In this document: in pieces, positions 8,765 to 16,617 of the stretch
Layout: each line of letters begins with the position of its first letter
How positions within the stretch are numbered: position 1 is the first letter of the stretch
From: Lachnospiraceae bacterium
GTDB taxonomy: Bacteria > Bacillota > Clostridia > Lachnospirales > Lachnospiraceae
Length of the DNA: 64,000 nucleotides
Direction of reading: 5' to 3'
NCBI GenBank assembly: GCA_021770755.1
Contig: JAETQI010000013.1
Coordinates: forward strand, 1 to 64,000
Program-made: the position numbers and the translations under genes
Notes under the pieces: generated by a model
Database searches by the model: none
What the model was told of the DNA's origin: nothing
What the model saw: the letters and a program-made list of their open reading frames with translations, nothing else

Positions 8765-8850
8765 AACAGATGCCACGTCGGATTTAAAGAATGACATGGT
8801 CTACGAGCTGGCAAAGATCGAAGCAATAAACAGATGCCACGCAGGATTTA
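8765..8850 (+). repeat. Pair of 22-bp direct repeats before the third recombinase
   Basis: AACAGATGCCACG followed by a two-base variable position and GGATTTA occurs at 8765-8786 and 8829-8850, 64 bp apart, with two mismatches. A shorter relative (CAGGATGCCACGTCA) lies at the end of the first recombinase near 7585. The copies fall at matching places in two tiny reading frames (8744-8794 and 8796-8879), so they may be coding repeats or recombinase-binding sites. Confidence 0.5.
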
Positions 8851-8879
8851 GCAGATACATATATAAAAATAAAATATAG
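8796..8879 (+). CDS. Possible 27-residue mini-protein (NRCHAGF motif)
   Basis: ATG 8796 to TAG 8877-8879 encodes a peptide of 27 residues containing AKIEAINRCHAGFSR. A shorter frame just before it (8744-8794) encodes LQAVNRCHVGFKE. The shared NRCHxGF core within repeated DNA argues for duplication of a peptide unit. No strong ribosome site is seen, so coding status is doubtful. Confidence 0.3.
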   Translation: MVYELAKIEAINRCHAGFSRYIYKNKI

Positions 8880-8893
8880 GAAAAGGAGCAGAA

Positions 8894-10534
8894 ATGGCAA
8901 GCACAGCAGAAAAGAAAAAAATATCCATGATACCCGCAAAACCGCAGTATGACCGCAGTGTGAAGCTTGCGGAGAAACGGCTGAAGGTAGCCGCATACTG
9001 CCGCGTCAGCACAGAGCTGGAGCAGCAGGAAAGCAGCTACGAGGCGCAGGTAGAATATTATACAAACAAGATAGAGGAAAACCAGAACTGGAAAAACGCC
9101 GGTATTTACGCCGACGACGGCAAGAGCGCGACGAACACCAAAAAGAGGGACGATTTCAATACCATGATAAAGGATGCGCTCGACGGCAAAATCGACATGA
9201 TCCTGACCAAGTCCGTGAGCCGCTTCGCAAGAAACACAGTGGACGCGCTCACTATCATCCGCCAGCTGAAGGAAAAGAATGTGGCGGTGGTATTCGAGAA
9301 GGAGGGCGTCAACACCTTGGACGGCACAGGTGAAATCTTACTGACGATCCTGAGCAGTCTTGCACAGGAGGAAAGCCGGAATATTAGCGAGAACACAAGA
9401 TGGGGCGTGGTGAGGCGGTTTGAAAAGGGACAGGTCATTGTCAACCATAACAAATTCATGGGTTACACCAAAAACGATAAGGGCGAGCTGGTCATTGTAC
9501 CAGAGGAGGCAGAGGTGGTGCGCCTGATTTTCAGGCTTTACCTTGAAGGCTACAGTACCGCTAAAATCAGCGAATATCTGGAAGAAAAGGGAATCAAGAC
9601 GGCGACCGGAAAAGACAAGTGGAATGCGACCGTGATAGCAAAAATGATCAGAAATGAGAAATATATGGGCGATGCATTACTGCAGAAAACATACACGGTA
9701 GATTTCATGACCAAGAAGAAAATCGTCAACAACGGCATTGTGCCACAGTACTATGTGGAAGATGACCACGAGGCCATCATACCCAAGGAATTATTTTTCC
9801 GGGTGCAGGAGGAGATCATGCGGCGGTCAGCCATGTGCAAGTCCGCGGTCACAAGAAAGAAAAACCAGAAGAGCAAATATTCATCGGGATACGCGCTGAC
9901 CGGAATCCTGCTGTGCGGCAAATGCGGACAGGAATACCGCAGGGTGACATGGGCAAGAAACGGCAAAAAGAAGATCGTGTGGAGATGCTCAAACCGCCTG
10001 ACAAACGGTGTAGAGCAATGCAGTGATTCCGAGACCTTGGAAGAAGGCGCACTGAACAGGGCAGTCATGGACGCCATCCACCGCATCACCAGAAATGAGG
10101 GGGATTTCGTCGGAGCCTTCCGCCAGAATGTCATCCGGGTAATCGGCAGCTACGGCAGGGAACAGCAGTCTGACGAATACAATGATCAGATAAAGGCAAA
10201 GCAGGAAGAGATGGTCGCGCTGATCGCAGAGAACGCGAAAGTGGGAGACTACACACAGGAATTTGATGAACAGTACCGTAAAATCGCGGAGGAAATCAGT
10301 GCCCTCAAAGAAGAGCAGGCGGAATCGGCAAGAAGGAAAAAACTCGCAGAAAACTACGAACAGCGTGTGAAGGACATGGATGCCTTCATCAGCGCAAGCA
10401 CCTGCCAGATCCCGGAGTTTGACAACGACCTTGTGAGAAGGCTGATTGCAGGCATCAGGGTAATCTCCGCGGACAAAATAGAGATACAGTTTCAGTCAGG
10501 AATCGTGATGGAGCAGGAGATTATAAATGAGTAA
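8894..10534 (+). CDS. Large serine recombinase (third of three)
   Basis: A 546-residue recombinase starts at ATG 8894 behind AAAAGGAGC. The catalytic domain is canonical: AAYCRVSTE with the nucleophilic Ser, LTKSVSRFARNTVD and SSLAQEESRNISENTRWG. The recombinase domain (GYTKNDKGELVIVPEEAEVVRLIFRLY), a zinc ribbon (CGKCGQEYRR...CSNRLTNGVEQC) and a long coiled coil follow. It has all the family's key residues and is the best candidate for the active integrase/excisionase of this region. It is followed by an inverted repeat and an intrinsic terminator. Confidence 0.93.
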   Translation: MASTAEKKKISMIPAKPQYDRSVKLAEKRLKVAAYCRVSTELEQQESSYEAQVEYYTNKIEENQNWKNAGIYADDGKSATNTKKRDDFNTMIKDALDGKIDMILTKSVSRFARNTVDALTIIRQLKEKNVAVVFEKEGVNTLDGTGEILLTILSSLAQEESRNISENTRWGVVRRFEKGQVIVNHNKFMGYTKNDKGELVIVPEEAEVVRLIFRLYLEGYSTAKISEYLEEKGIKTATGKDKWNATVIAKMIRNEKYMGDALLQKTYTVDFMTKKKIVNNGIVPQYYVEDDHEAIIPKELFFRVQEEIMRRSAMCKSAVTRKKNQKSKYSSGYALTGILLCGKCGQEYRRVTWARNGKKKIVWRCSNRLTNGVEQCSDSETLEEGALNRAVMDAIHRITRNEGDFVGAFRQNVIRVIGSYGREQQSDEYNDQIKAKQEEMVALIAENAKVGDYTQEFDEQYRKIAEEISALKEEQAESARRKKLAENYEQRVKDMDAFISASTCQIPEFDNDLVRRLIAGIRVISADKIEIQFQSGIVMEQEIINE

Positions 10535-10540
10535 GATGGA

Positions 10541-10578
10541 GCAGGAATAACAGCAGAATATGGATATGTTATTCCTGC
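10541..10578. repeat. 12-bp perfect inverted repeat after the recombinase genes
   Basis: GCAGGAATAACA (10541-10552) is the exact reverse complement of TGTTATTCCTGC (10567-10578), with a 14-nt loop. It lies 6 bases after the recombinase stop with no T run behind it. It could be an att-arm site, an operator, or part of the tandem termination structure with 10593-10625. Confidence 0.6.
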
Positions 10579-10592
10579 CGGTTTGCGGTAAG

Positions 10593-10625
10593 AATAAAAT
10601 GCCCGACTGCATCGGGTGTTTTATT
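10593..10625 (+). terminator. Bidirectional-looking intrinsic terminator
   Basis: AATAAAATGCCCGA pairs with TCGGGTGTTTTATT, allowing two G-U pairs, with a 5-nt loop. A-rich and T-rich flanks allow function in both directions. It ends the recombinase operon. Confidence 0.8.
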
Positions 10626-10720
10626 GTTGGCGCAAGCGGTAATGTAGAAGTGCATTGAAAGCATACCGGATAGCGGCCTGCCGCAAAAAAAATAAAATGA
10701 AGCAGAGGAGAGAAGAGAAA

Positions 10721-11212
10721 GTGAAAGCAGAAGAAACGTTACAATTTATGATGGATTTTTATCCGGAGCTGTATCCGACAAGAAAACACTGCCTGAATCA
10801 CCTATTCTGTTCCATCGGGAACGGATATGACTGGAGGAAGGGCGAGCTGGTTGACAGGGAGTGTGAATTCAGCAAAAGATACAGGCTTAATCAAAATATC
10901 GACAGGGCAAAACCAAGAAATGAGGAATACTATCAGATGCGTCTGGAGCTCGAAAAAGAGCTCAGGGAACAAAGGGGAGACAGCTACCAGATTACGCCAC
11001 AGAATATCAAATATAATTTTGAATGGAGCACACCCAGTAAAAACTACTCGTATATTTACCATTATCCAAAGAATATCAGGGAGGACTGGCTTGCACTGTT
11101 AAAGGAATGTGAGCAGATGCTGATTGAGGATGGGATTATTCTGGGCGATGGTCAAAAGGAAGGGACGGAGGAGGCACAGGAAGAGCAGAGCGGCGGGATG
11201 CAGATGGTATAA
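10721..11212 (+). CDS. Hypothetical protein, 163 aa
   Basis: The reading starts at GTG 10721 (MKAEETLQFMMDFYPELYPTRKHCL) with GAGGAG about 11 nt before. An ATG at 10697 is also in frame. The protein is soluble, rich in charged and aromatic residues, with a central NYSYIYHYPKNIREDWLALLKECEQML and an acidic tail. I do not recognise the family. Similar-sized proteins are common cargo beside recombinases in Lachnospiraceae elements, which fits the position. Confidence 0.6.
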   Translation: MKAEETLQFMMDFYPELYPTRKHCLNHLFCSIGNGYDWRKGELVDRECEFSKRYRLNQNIDRAKPRNEEYYQMRLELEKELREQRGDSYQITPQNIKYNFEWSTPSKNYSYIYHYPKNIREDWLALLKECEQMLIEDGIILGDGQKEGTEEAQEEQSGGMQMV

Positions 11213-11286
11213 CGTGTATGCTGATTCGTATCAATATGACGTATATGAAGAGATTTTGTTATGCAGAATAAGAGAGGAATGAGATT

Positions 11287-11394
11287 ATGAATTTTTTGAT
11301 AGTGCTGGTACTAAAATACATACTTTTAACTGCCATGCTGTTTCTGACGGGAATGTTTATGAACTGTTTATTTGATAAGGAATGTCTGGAATAG
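11287..11394 (+). CDS. 35-residue membrane peptide
   Basis: ATG 11287 follows GAGAGGAATGAG. The product (MNFLIVLVLKYILLTAMLFL... ending FDKECLE) has a single hydrophobic segment of about 25 residues and a short charged C-terminus. It has the same length as the peptide at 5605-5712 but is not obviously similar in sequence. The function is unknown. Confidence 0.5.
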   Translation: MNFLIVLVLKYILLTAMLFLTGMFMNCLFDKECLE

Positions 11395-11668
11395 CTGAAT
11401 ACAGAGTATTGCCCAAACAGAATGAAGCGGGTGAGAAAAGAACTAATCTGTGCTGTTGGAAGAGGTATTGACAGACCAGAATCAGGATTCTGTATAGAAA
11501 CATGTTATGGACAAAACATAATAGACAACAACTGGCAAAAAGGTAATATTGGTGAGGAGAATAAACAAAAATAGAGATAGAAAATTTCAGATTGGAAAAG
11601 TCCAAATAATTTATTGAAATACGTAAAGAATTACAGTATGATAAAAACATCAAGAAGGGAGTGGTTGG

Positions 11669-11911
11669 ATGACACAGCTCAAGGAAAGGGCAGTCGAAAT
11701 GATTCAGCGTATGCCAGAGGAAAAGATGTTTTATGTGATAAATATCCTTCAAAATCTGGAAGGAATGGCGGCTGATAAAAATACTGATAAAGAGCAGGCG
11801 ATTGCTGCATTTGAGGATATTATGAGATACAGGGGGCGGCTTCCTGCAGATTTTGATGCTGACAGGGAACTGGCAGAGGCAAGGGAGGAAAAGTATGGTC
11901 ATATTGGTTGA
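11669..11911 (+). CDS. Antitoxin of a PIN-type toxin-antitoxin pair
   Basis: An 80-residue protein starts at ATG 11669 after AAGGGAGTGG. The N-terminal half (MTQLKERAVEMIQRMPEEKMFYVINIL) is the helical signature of DUF2281/RelB-like antitoxins, and the acidic C-terminal tail (FDADRELAEAREEKYGHIG) is typical of the toxin-wrapping segment. It overlaps the PIN gene by 17 nt, the usual arrangement for co-translated antitoxin and toxin. It probably also represses its own promoter. Confidence 0.8.
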   Translation: MTQLKERAVEMIQRMPEEKMFYVINILQNLEGMAADKNTDKEQAIAAFEDIMRYRGRLPADFDADRELAEAREEKYGHIG

Positions 11912-12320
11912 TACAAATATTCTTATGGATGTTATTGCTGACCGTAAACCTTATGCCGAATATGGGAAAGAGATACTGGAAATGTGTGCAAAGCGACAAG
12001 TCACAGGAATTATGGCGGCACATAGTATCCCCAATTTATTTTATATACTCAGAAAAGATTTCAGCCAGGAAGAAAGGCGGGCCTTATTAAGAAATTTATG
12101 CAGGATATTCCGCATCTCAGATCTGAATGCGAAGAAAATATTGGCTGCACTGGACAATGATGAATTTTTGGATTTTGAAGATTGTCTACAGGAGGAATGC
12201 GCAGTGGAAGAATCAGCGGATTTTATTGTGACAAGAAATCCTGATGATTTTATGAAATCCAGAGTGAAAGTGCTTCAGCCAGACGAATTTTTAAAGATTG
12301 CGAAATCTACAGACGTGTAA
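11895..12320 (+). CDS. PIN-domain (VapC-like) ribonuclease toxin
   Basis: A 141-residue protein starts at ATG 11895 with GGGAGG inside the antitoxin gene. The frame is open upstream, but MVILVDTNILMDVIADR is the standard PIN N-terminus with its first metal-binding Asp. Further acidic residues fall in the right places (DFEDCLQEECAVEESADFIVTRNPDDF). PIN toxins cut tRNA or rRNA when freed from the antitoxin. Length and gene order fit a VapBC-type system, although the antitoxin is not a classic VapB. Confidence 0.85.
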   Translation: MVILVDTNILMDVIADRKPYAEYGKEILEMCAKRQVTGIMAAHSIPNLFYILRKDFSQEERRALLRNLCRIFRISDLNAKKILAALDNDEFLDFEDCLQEECAVEESADFIVTRNPDDFMKSRVKVLQPDEFLKIAKSTDV

Positions 12321-12403
12321 TGTTTTTTAATTAGCGAAATCCTTCATCAGTAATAACGCGTGTGAACTTTAATATAGATAATAATAAAACCCGTTATGGT
12401 GAA

Positions 12404-12820
12404 ATGAAAAAGGACATAGTGTATTTACTTTTGATGATATGTACAGCAATATTGCTCACAGAAATGAGTGGCACAAAGAGGGGACAGAGCATACCAACGT
12501 TCAATATCAATGCACAGACAGAACAGGAGATTAAGGATGAGATAATTATTGCAGCATTTATACGGGATATTGAAAAAGCAGTTCAACATTTTTATACACA
12601 GAATTTGTCAAAAAATGTAACAGTTTATGATTATGAAACGTCGATTATCAGTGTAGAAAAGTTAGATGGCGGATTGATCCAGATTAAATTTGGTGTTGTA
12701 CCACAGGAAGGAGCGCATGATCCAGTAGGATTTGACGTTATGACTTATACGATTGATTCAGGCGGAACGAAGCAAATGATAGGCTACCAGCATGTAAAAA
12801 CTTATCATGAAAATGAATAG
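12404..12820 (+). CDS. DUF3888-like exported or membrane-anchored protein
   Basis: The chosen start, ATG 12404, puts a signal-like segment (MKKDIVYLLLMICTAILLTEM) at the N-terminus. A GTG at 12362 would add 14 residues. The rest (IIIAAFIRDIEKAVQHFY..., VYDYETSIISVEKL, HDPVGFDVMTYTI) matches my recollection of DUF3888 proteins, small extracytoplasmic proteins of Firmicutes with unknown role. There is no lipobox Cys. It follows the toxin gene by 83 bp and is probably independent cargo. Confidence 0.6.
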   Translation: MKKDIVYLLLMICTAILLTEMSGTKRGQSIPTFNINAQTEQEIKDEIIIAAFIRDIEKAVQHFYTQNLSKNVTVYDYETSIISVEKLDGGLIQIKFGVVPQEGAHDPVGFDVMTYTIDSGGTKQMIGYQHVKTYHENE

Positions 12821-13048
12821 TTTTACATGGTTGGAAATAGAATTTTTAAGTCAAATAGAGGCATAGGACTCTGCCAGAACTGTTGAATGAAAAACTGCCT
12901 GTCTGTTGATACTACATTGCAGGAAGTATGGATGGTACAAACTGAAAAAAGGTATGTATCACGGTATATTAAATACAATAGAAGTATCCAGAAAAGCGGT
13001 ATTAAGGGGATTTTGCGATGAGCCTGATTCATGGAAATGAGAACAACT

Positions 13049-13651
13049 GTGTGCGGCAGATATCATGTAGATGAGGAAACGGCAAAAGAGATTGAAAAGA
13101 TTATCCGGCTGACGGATGAGAATGTAAGGAAAAAAGCTTCCATAAATTTCCAGGTGCAGGCAAGAGATCTTCACCCGACAGAAACAGCGCTGGTTTTGAC
13201 GGCATCAGATTCAGGGCTGGAATGCAGCCTGAAACGGTGGGGGCTTCCGGGTTTTCAGGGAAAACAAGTCCTATTTAATGCCAGAAGTGAATCCGCATTG
13301 AAGAAAAAATCTTTCAGGGAAGGCATGGAACACAGGCGTATCGTGATACCAGCAGCATGGTTCTACGAATGGAGCCGCAATAAGGAAAAGAATATTTTTT
13401 ATCGAAAAAGAGAGCCAGTACTTTTTATGGCAGGAATCTATAATCATTATGAAGCTGGAGACTGTTTCACAATTCTGACGACACAGGCGAATGCTTCCGT
13501 GAAACCCATACATGACCGAATGTCGCTTGTATTAGAAGAGAACGAAATTATTCCATGGATATTTGACAGGCAGAAGGCCATAGAATATCTTCGGAAAGTA
13601 CCATGCCTGCTGGAGAGGAAGGCAGAGTATGAACAGATGAGTCTGCTGTGA
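13049..13651 (+). CDS. SRAP (YedK/HMCES-type) abasic-site shielding protein
   Basis: SRAP proteins trap abasic sites in single-stranded DNA through a thiazolidine bond made by Cys2. Here the frame is open from an ATG at 13031, but a GTG at 13049 gives the mature N-terminus Cys-Gly-Arg-Tyr that the chemistry demands, so I place the start there. The other catalytic residues are present: FNARSES (Asn), AAWFYEW (Glu) and PIHDRMSLVL (His). The 200-residue length is normal. SRAP genes occur both in chromosomes and as cargo of mobile elements; the accessory context favours cargo. Confidence 0.9.
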   Translation: MCGRYHVDEETAKEIEKIIRLTDENVRKKASINFQVQARDLHPTETALVLTASDSGLECSLKRWGLPGFQGKQVLFNARSESALKKKSFREGMEHRRIVIPAAWFYEWSRNKEKNIFYRKREPVLFMAGIYNHYEAGDCFTILTTQANASVKPIHDRMSLVLEENEIIPWIFDRQKAIEYLRKVPCLLERKAEYEQMSLL

Positions 13652-13927
13652 TGGGAGAAACGGTGATGCATATTTGTCAGAAACAAAATTGAAGCAAGTG
13701 AAGAAGTTGGTACAAAAAACTGGGCGTTTGATCATGAAGATAAATAAAAGTTTGATGTTTTTACGAATGTGAAAGTCAGGTTAGATGCTCCTTGGAGCGT
13801 CCAGCCGTCCAGGTGGAAAGAATTTGTATAAATCCGATTGCTTTAGAAGTGCTTCTAAGATATAATTTAAATAAGTCATATGTCTGTTGGAAGATGGCTA
13901 TGTCTAGTACAAAAGGGAGGAAGGTCT

Positions 13928-14884
13928 GTGGATACAGAACTTAAAAATGCAGTCAGAGCAACAGATACGAAAGCACAGTACGATACAAGTGCAAAGTGTC
14001 TGTTAGGACAAAAAAGCATATTGGCACATATACTGGTAAAGACAGTGGATGAGTTTAAGGGAATGAATCCCAAAGATGTTGTTTCATATATTGAAGGAAC
14101 ACCATATATAAGCGCAGTACCCGTAGAACCGGGACTTACGAATACTGCCACTGAAAAGAGTGGCCAGAGAGTTGTCAGCTTCAATACAGAAAATGCAGAA
14201 GTGAATGAAGGTCTGGTAAGATTTGATATTATCTTTTATGTGCGAATGAAAGACGGACTTGCGCAGATCATCGTAAATGTTGAAGCACAGAAAGATGAGC
14301 CGACAGAATACCAAATCTTAAACAGAGCAATCTTTTATGTGAGTCGGTTAATTTCTTCGCAGAAAGAACGTGACTTTGAAAATTCCAGTTACGATGATAT
14401 TAAACGCGTATACTCTATATGGGTATGTATGAATATGACAGAGAATACCATGAGTTATATTCATCTTACCAAGGAAGATGTAGTTGGTTCATATGAGTGG
14501 AAAGGTAAGCTGGATTTATTGAATATTATTATGATAAGTTTGGCGAAAGAACTTCCAAAACATGGTGAACTGTACGAACTACATCGCTTGTTGGGTGCGT
14601 TGCTGTCACAGGATCTTACTATTGATCAAAAATTAGATATAATTGGTAATGAATACGATATTCCTATTGAGGATAACCTGAGAAAGGATGTGAGTGATAT
14701 GTGTAATTTGAGTCAGGGCATTGAGGATAAGGGCATTGCAATTGGTGAGGCAAAAACAGAGACAAGAATCATTATTAATATGTATAATAAGGGATTCACA
14801 GTAGATCAGATTGCGGCAGCGACCGATAAGGAGATAAAAGATGTGAAAGCGATTATTGCAGGAGCAGAACCTGTGCTCGTTTAG
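13928..14884 (+). CDS. Rpn-family PD-(D/E)XK nuclease (transposase-related)
   Basis: A 318-residue protein starts at GTG 13928 behind GGGAGG. Regions visible are an N-terminal helical part (AVRATDTKAQYDTSAKCLL), then a nuclease-like core (VRFDIIFYVRMKDGLAQIIVNVEAQKDE, supplying Asp and the E-x-Q motif typical of Rpn/PDDEXK proteins), a helical middle (LPKHGELYELHRLLGALLSQ), and a C-terminal tail (GIAIGEAKTETRIIINMYNKGFTVDQIA) like the short regulatory tails of the family. Rpn proteins promote recA-independent recombination and have been linked to anti-phage defence. A diverged copy of the tail follows at 14961-15188. Confidence 0.82.
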   Translation: MDTELKNAVRATDTKAQYDTSAKCLLGQKSILAHILVKTVDEFKGMNPKDVVSYIEGTPYISAVPVEPGLTNTATEKSGQRVVSFNTENAEVNEGLVRFDIIFYVRMKDGLAQIIVNVEAQKDEPTEYQILNRAIFYVSRLISSQKERDFENSSYDDIKRVYSIWVCMNMTENTMSYIHLTKEDVVGSYEWKGKLDLLNIIMISLAKELPKHGELYELHRLLGALLSQDLTIDQKLDIIGNEYDIPIEDNLRKDVSDMCNLSQGIEDKGIAIGEAKTETRIIINMYNKGFTVDQIAAATDKEIKDVKAIIAGAEPVLV

Positions 14885-14895
14885 ATTTTAAAGAA

Positions 14896-14940
14896 GAAGG
14901 AGAGCCTTTGAGTTTTGTAACTTGGAGGCTCCTGTTTCTA
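14896..14940 (+). terminator. Probable terminator after the Rpn gene
   Basis: An imperfect hairpin formed by AGGAGAGCCTTTGAG and CTTGGAGGCTCCT is followed by TGTTTCTATTT. It separates the full gene from its tail-only copy. Confidence 0.55.
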
Positions 14941-14960
14941 TTTGACAATATTCCAAGTTC

Positions 14961-15188
14961 GGTAATGAGTACGATATTCCTGTTGAAGAAAATCTTAGAA
15001 AGGATGTGGGTGTCATGTGTAATTTGAGTCAGGGAATTAAGGAAGATGGAATTGCAATTGGGGAAGCGAGAATTATTATTAGTATGTATAATAATGGCTT
15101 TACAACAGAGCAGATAGCAGCAGCTACAGATAAGGATATAAAAGATATCGAAATTATTATTAGAGGGAAGGAATTAGCAACAGTATAA
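14961..15188 (+). pseudogene. Detached second copy of the Rpn C-terminal tail
   Basis: From 14961 the frame reads GNEYDIPVEENLRKDVGVMCNLSQ and continues to GKELATV, closely matching the last 75 or so residues of the neighbouring Rpn protein (GNEYDIPIEDNLRKDVSDMCNLSQ...). No catalytic core precedes it. A GTG at 15006 could start a 60-residue protein, though without a clear ribosome site. It is either the remnant of a second Rpn gene or a stand-alone tail. Small proteins translated from the 3' end of Rpn genes are known inhibitors of the nuclease, so a retained tail need not be junk. Confidence 0.7.
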
Positions 15189-15205
15189 TTAGAGAACAAA
15201 TATTA

Positions 15206-15247
15206 AAGAAATCTTTCAAACAAAAGAAGTTTGAGAGGATTCTTTTA
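15206..15247 (+). terminator. Intrinsic terminator
   Basis: AAGAAATCTTTCAAAC pairs with GTTTGAGAGGATTCTT, followed by T-rich DNA. It closes the Rpn tail unit. Confidence 0.65.
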
Positions 15248-15407
15248 TTTGGAAAGTGGTTGCTGAATAGGTTTTTCTAATCAGAAAGTGGTGTGTCTAT
15301 AGAGATTAATGGAAACAGAATAAAGTTATAGAGTTTTGCAAAAATGATTTTGCATTGGTAATTAAGAATTCAAATTAATTTGATTGTAAAGATAGGAGAG
15401 ATTTCAA

Positions 15408-16085
15408 GTGGAGGAAGAAGAGCTGACAAAGGAACTATTTCCATTTAAAAAGCCATTGACATCACGTTATAGGAAAAAGTATGTAGAGTTCCTTGCATTA
15501 GGTATTTTACAATATTGCTATGATGGAACATATGAAGGTTTTGATGTATATGATGTCCCAGATATCAGAGATAAAGCTAAAACAGTTGGAATAGAAGTTA
15601 CAGAGGCTATTAATATTGAACAGGCACAAATAGAGAGTGAATTTGTGAAATATCGTTTGGAAAATAATGAAGAAAAGAAAGTGCGTAGGAAACAGATTAT
15701 AGAAGAAAACGGTGCAAAAGTTGATGAGCTGGGATTAACATATCCTGTGAAAAATAGTGATGATGAAAAATTGATATTTCAAAATGCTATTAAAAAGAAG
15801 ATGGAAAAGCTGGCATCATATAGAAAACAGGGTTTTAAGAAAATAGGATTATTTGTATTTTATGATGAACCACCAATTCCCATTAAACTTGAAGAATTAA
15901 AAGAATGTTTTGATGATGTTCTAAAAGAGTATAATGATAAGTATGATGTTATTTATTTTGGATTTACATGTGGACTGATAGAATATAACATTTTATCGGA
16001 TGAGATAAATGTAAGACCAATTGATAGAAATATGTATTATAGATTACTTTATGAAACAAGGCTAAAGGTAGAAGCGAAAGAGTGA
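15408..16085 (+). CDS. Hypothetical protein, possible restriction-fold nuclease
   Basis: A 225-residue protein starts at GTG 15408 with AGGAGAG upstream. The segment VPDIRDKAKTVGIEVTEAI has the look of a PD-(D/E)XK-type core (Pro-Asp, then a buried strand GIEVT) but lacks the usual Lys. KKIGLFVFYDEPPIP and YDVIYFGFTCGLIEYNI look like further core strands. The coding DNA is markedly AT-rich compared with the chromosomal genes downstream, a sign of transfer. It lies next to an Rpn protein, so a defence role is possible. I cannot name the family. Confidence 0.6.
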   Translation: MEEEELTKELFPFKKPLTSRYRKKYVEFLALGILQYCYDGTYEGFDVYDVPDIRDKAKTVGIEVTEAINIEQAQIESEFVKYRLENNEEKKVRRKQIIEENGAKVDELGLTYPVKNSDDEKLIFQNAIKKKMEKLASYRKQGFKKIGLFVFYDEPPIPIKLEELKECFDDVLKEYNDKYDVIYFGFTCGLIEYNILSDEINVRPIDRNMYYRLLYETRLKVEAKE

Positions 16086-16138
16086 AAATACTAACAATGA
16101 CATTTGGTTAAAATATTGAAAAAATGGCTGGAAAAATG

Positions 16139-16172
16139 CCTCCAAATCAAACGGGATTTGGGGGTTTTCTTC
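16139..16172 (+). terminator. Intrinsic terminator
   Basis: CCTCCAAATC pairs with GATTTGGGGG, followed by TTTTCTTCT. It ends the AT-rich gene at 15408-16085. Confidence 0.75.
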
Positions 16173-16558
16173 TGCCCATTTTTATTTCAGAGAAGTCTAT
16201 CCGAAAATGAAATTCTATGGTATATTTAAATGAAACAATATATGCTATAGAAAAAGCAGATTTCAAATCACGACAAGACCGATCAAGGGCTTGTCTAAAA
16301 AAGCAGTTCTTAATTTTTATGGGGAAACATAGAGATAGATATGCCGTCCGTTATAGGTTTAGTGAGGAATTAAAGCATTATTTTATGGCTCATATTTACC
16401 GAACCAGACAAGACAAGTGCATCTTTATTCCCCACTCACGGCACGTAGAGACAGTAGTAAAACTTTGCTTGAAAAATCAATAATTGTGGGTGTTGAATAG
16501 GGCGAAAAAGTTCACTTTGCCTGCGTCATGCCTACGCCGGATTCAAATGTTGGCAAAA
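16173..16558. other. Intergenic stretch without a supported gene
   Basis: An 88-codon frame (16217-16483, plus) is present but has no ribosome site, no family likeness and odd composition. I see no RNA gene or repeat. It probably marks the edge of the accessory island. Confidence 0.4.
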
Positions 16559-16588
16559 TAAAAGGGACGCGTAAGCGTCCTTTTCATT
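16559..16588 (-). terminator. Intrinsic terminator for the AraC gene
   Basis: AAAGGGACGC and GCGTCCTTTT form a stem around GTAA. It lies 30 bp beyond the stop of the minus-strand regulator, with A and T runs on both sides. Confidence 0.75.
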
Positions 16589-16617
16589 TTGTAGCCTCTC
16601 CACCAAGTAAAGTTACA

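Noticed and set aside
16217-16483. 88-codon frame before the AraC gene
   Set aside because: No ribosome site, no recognisable motif, and it lies between two terminators.
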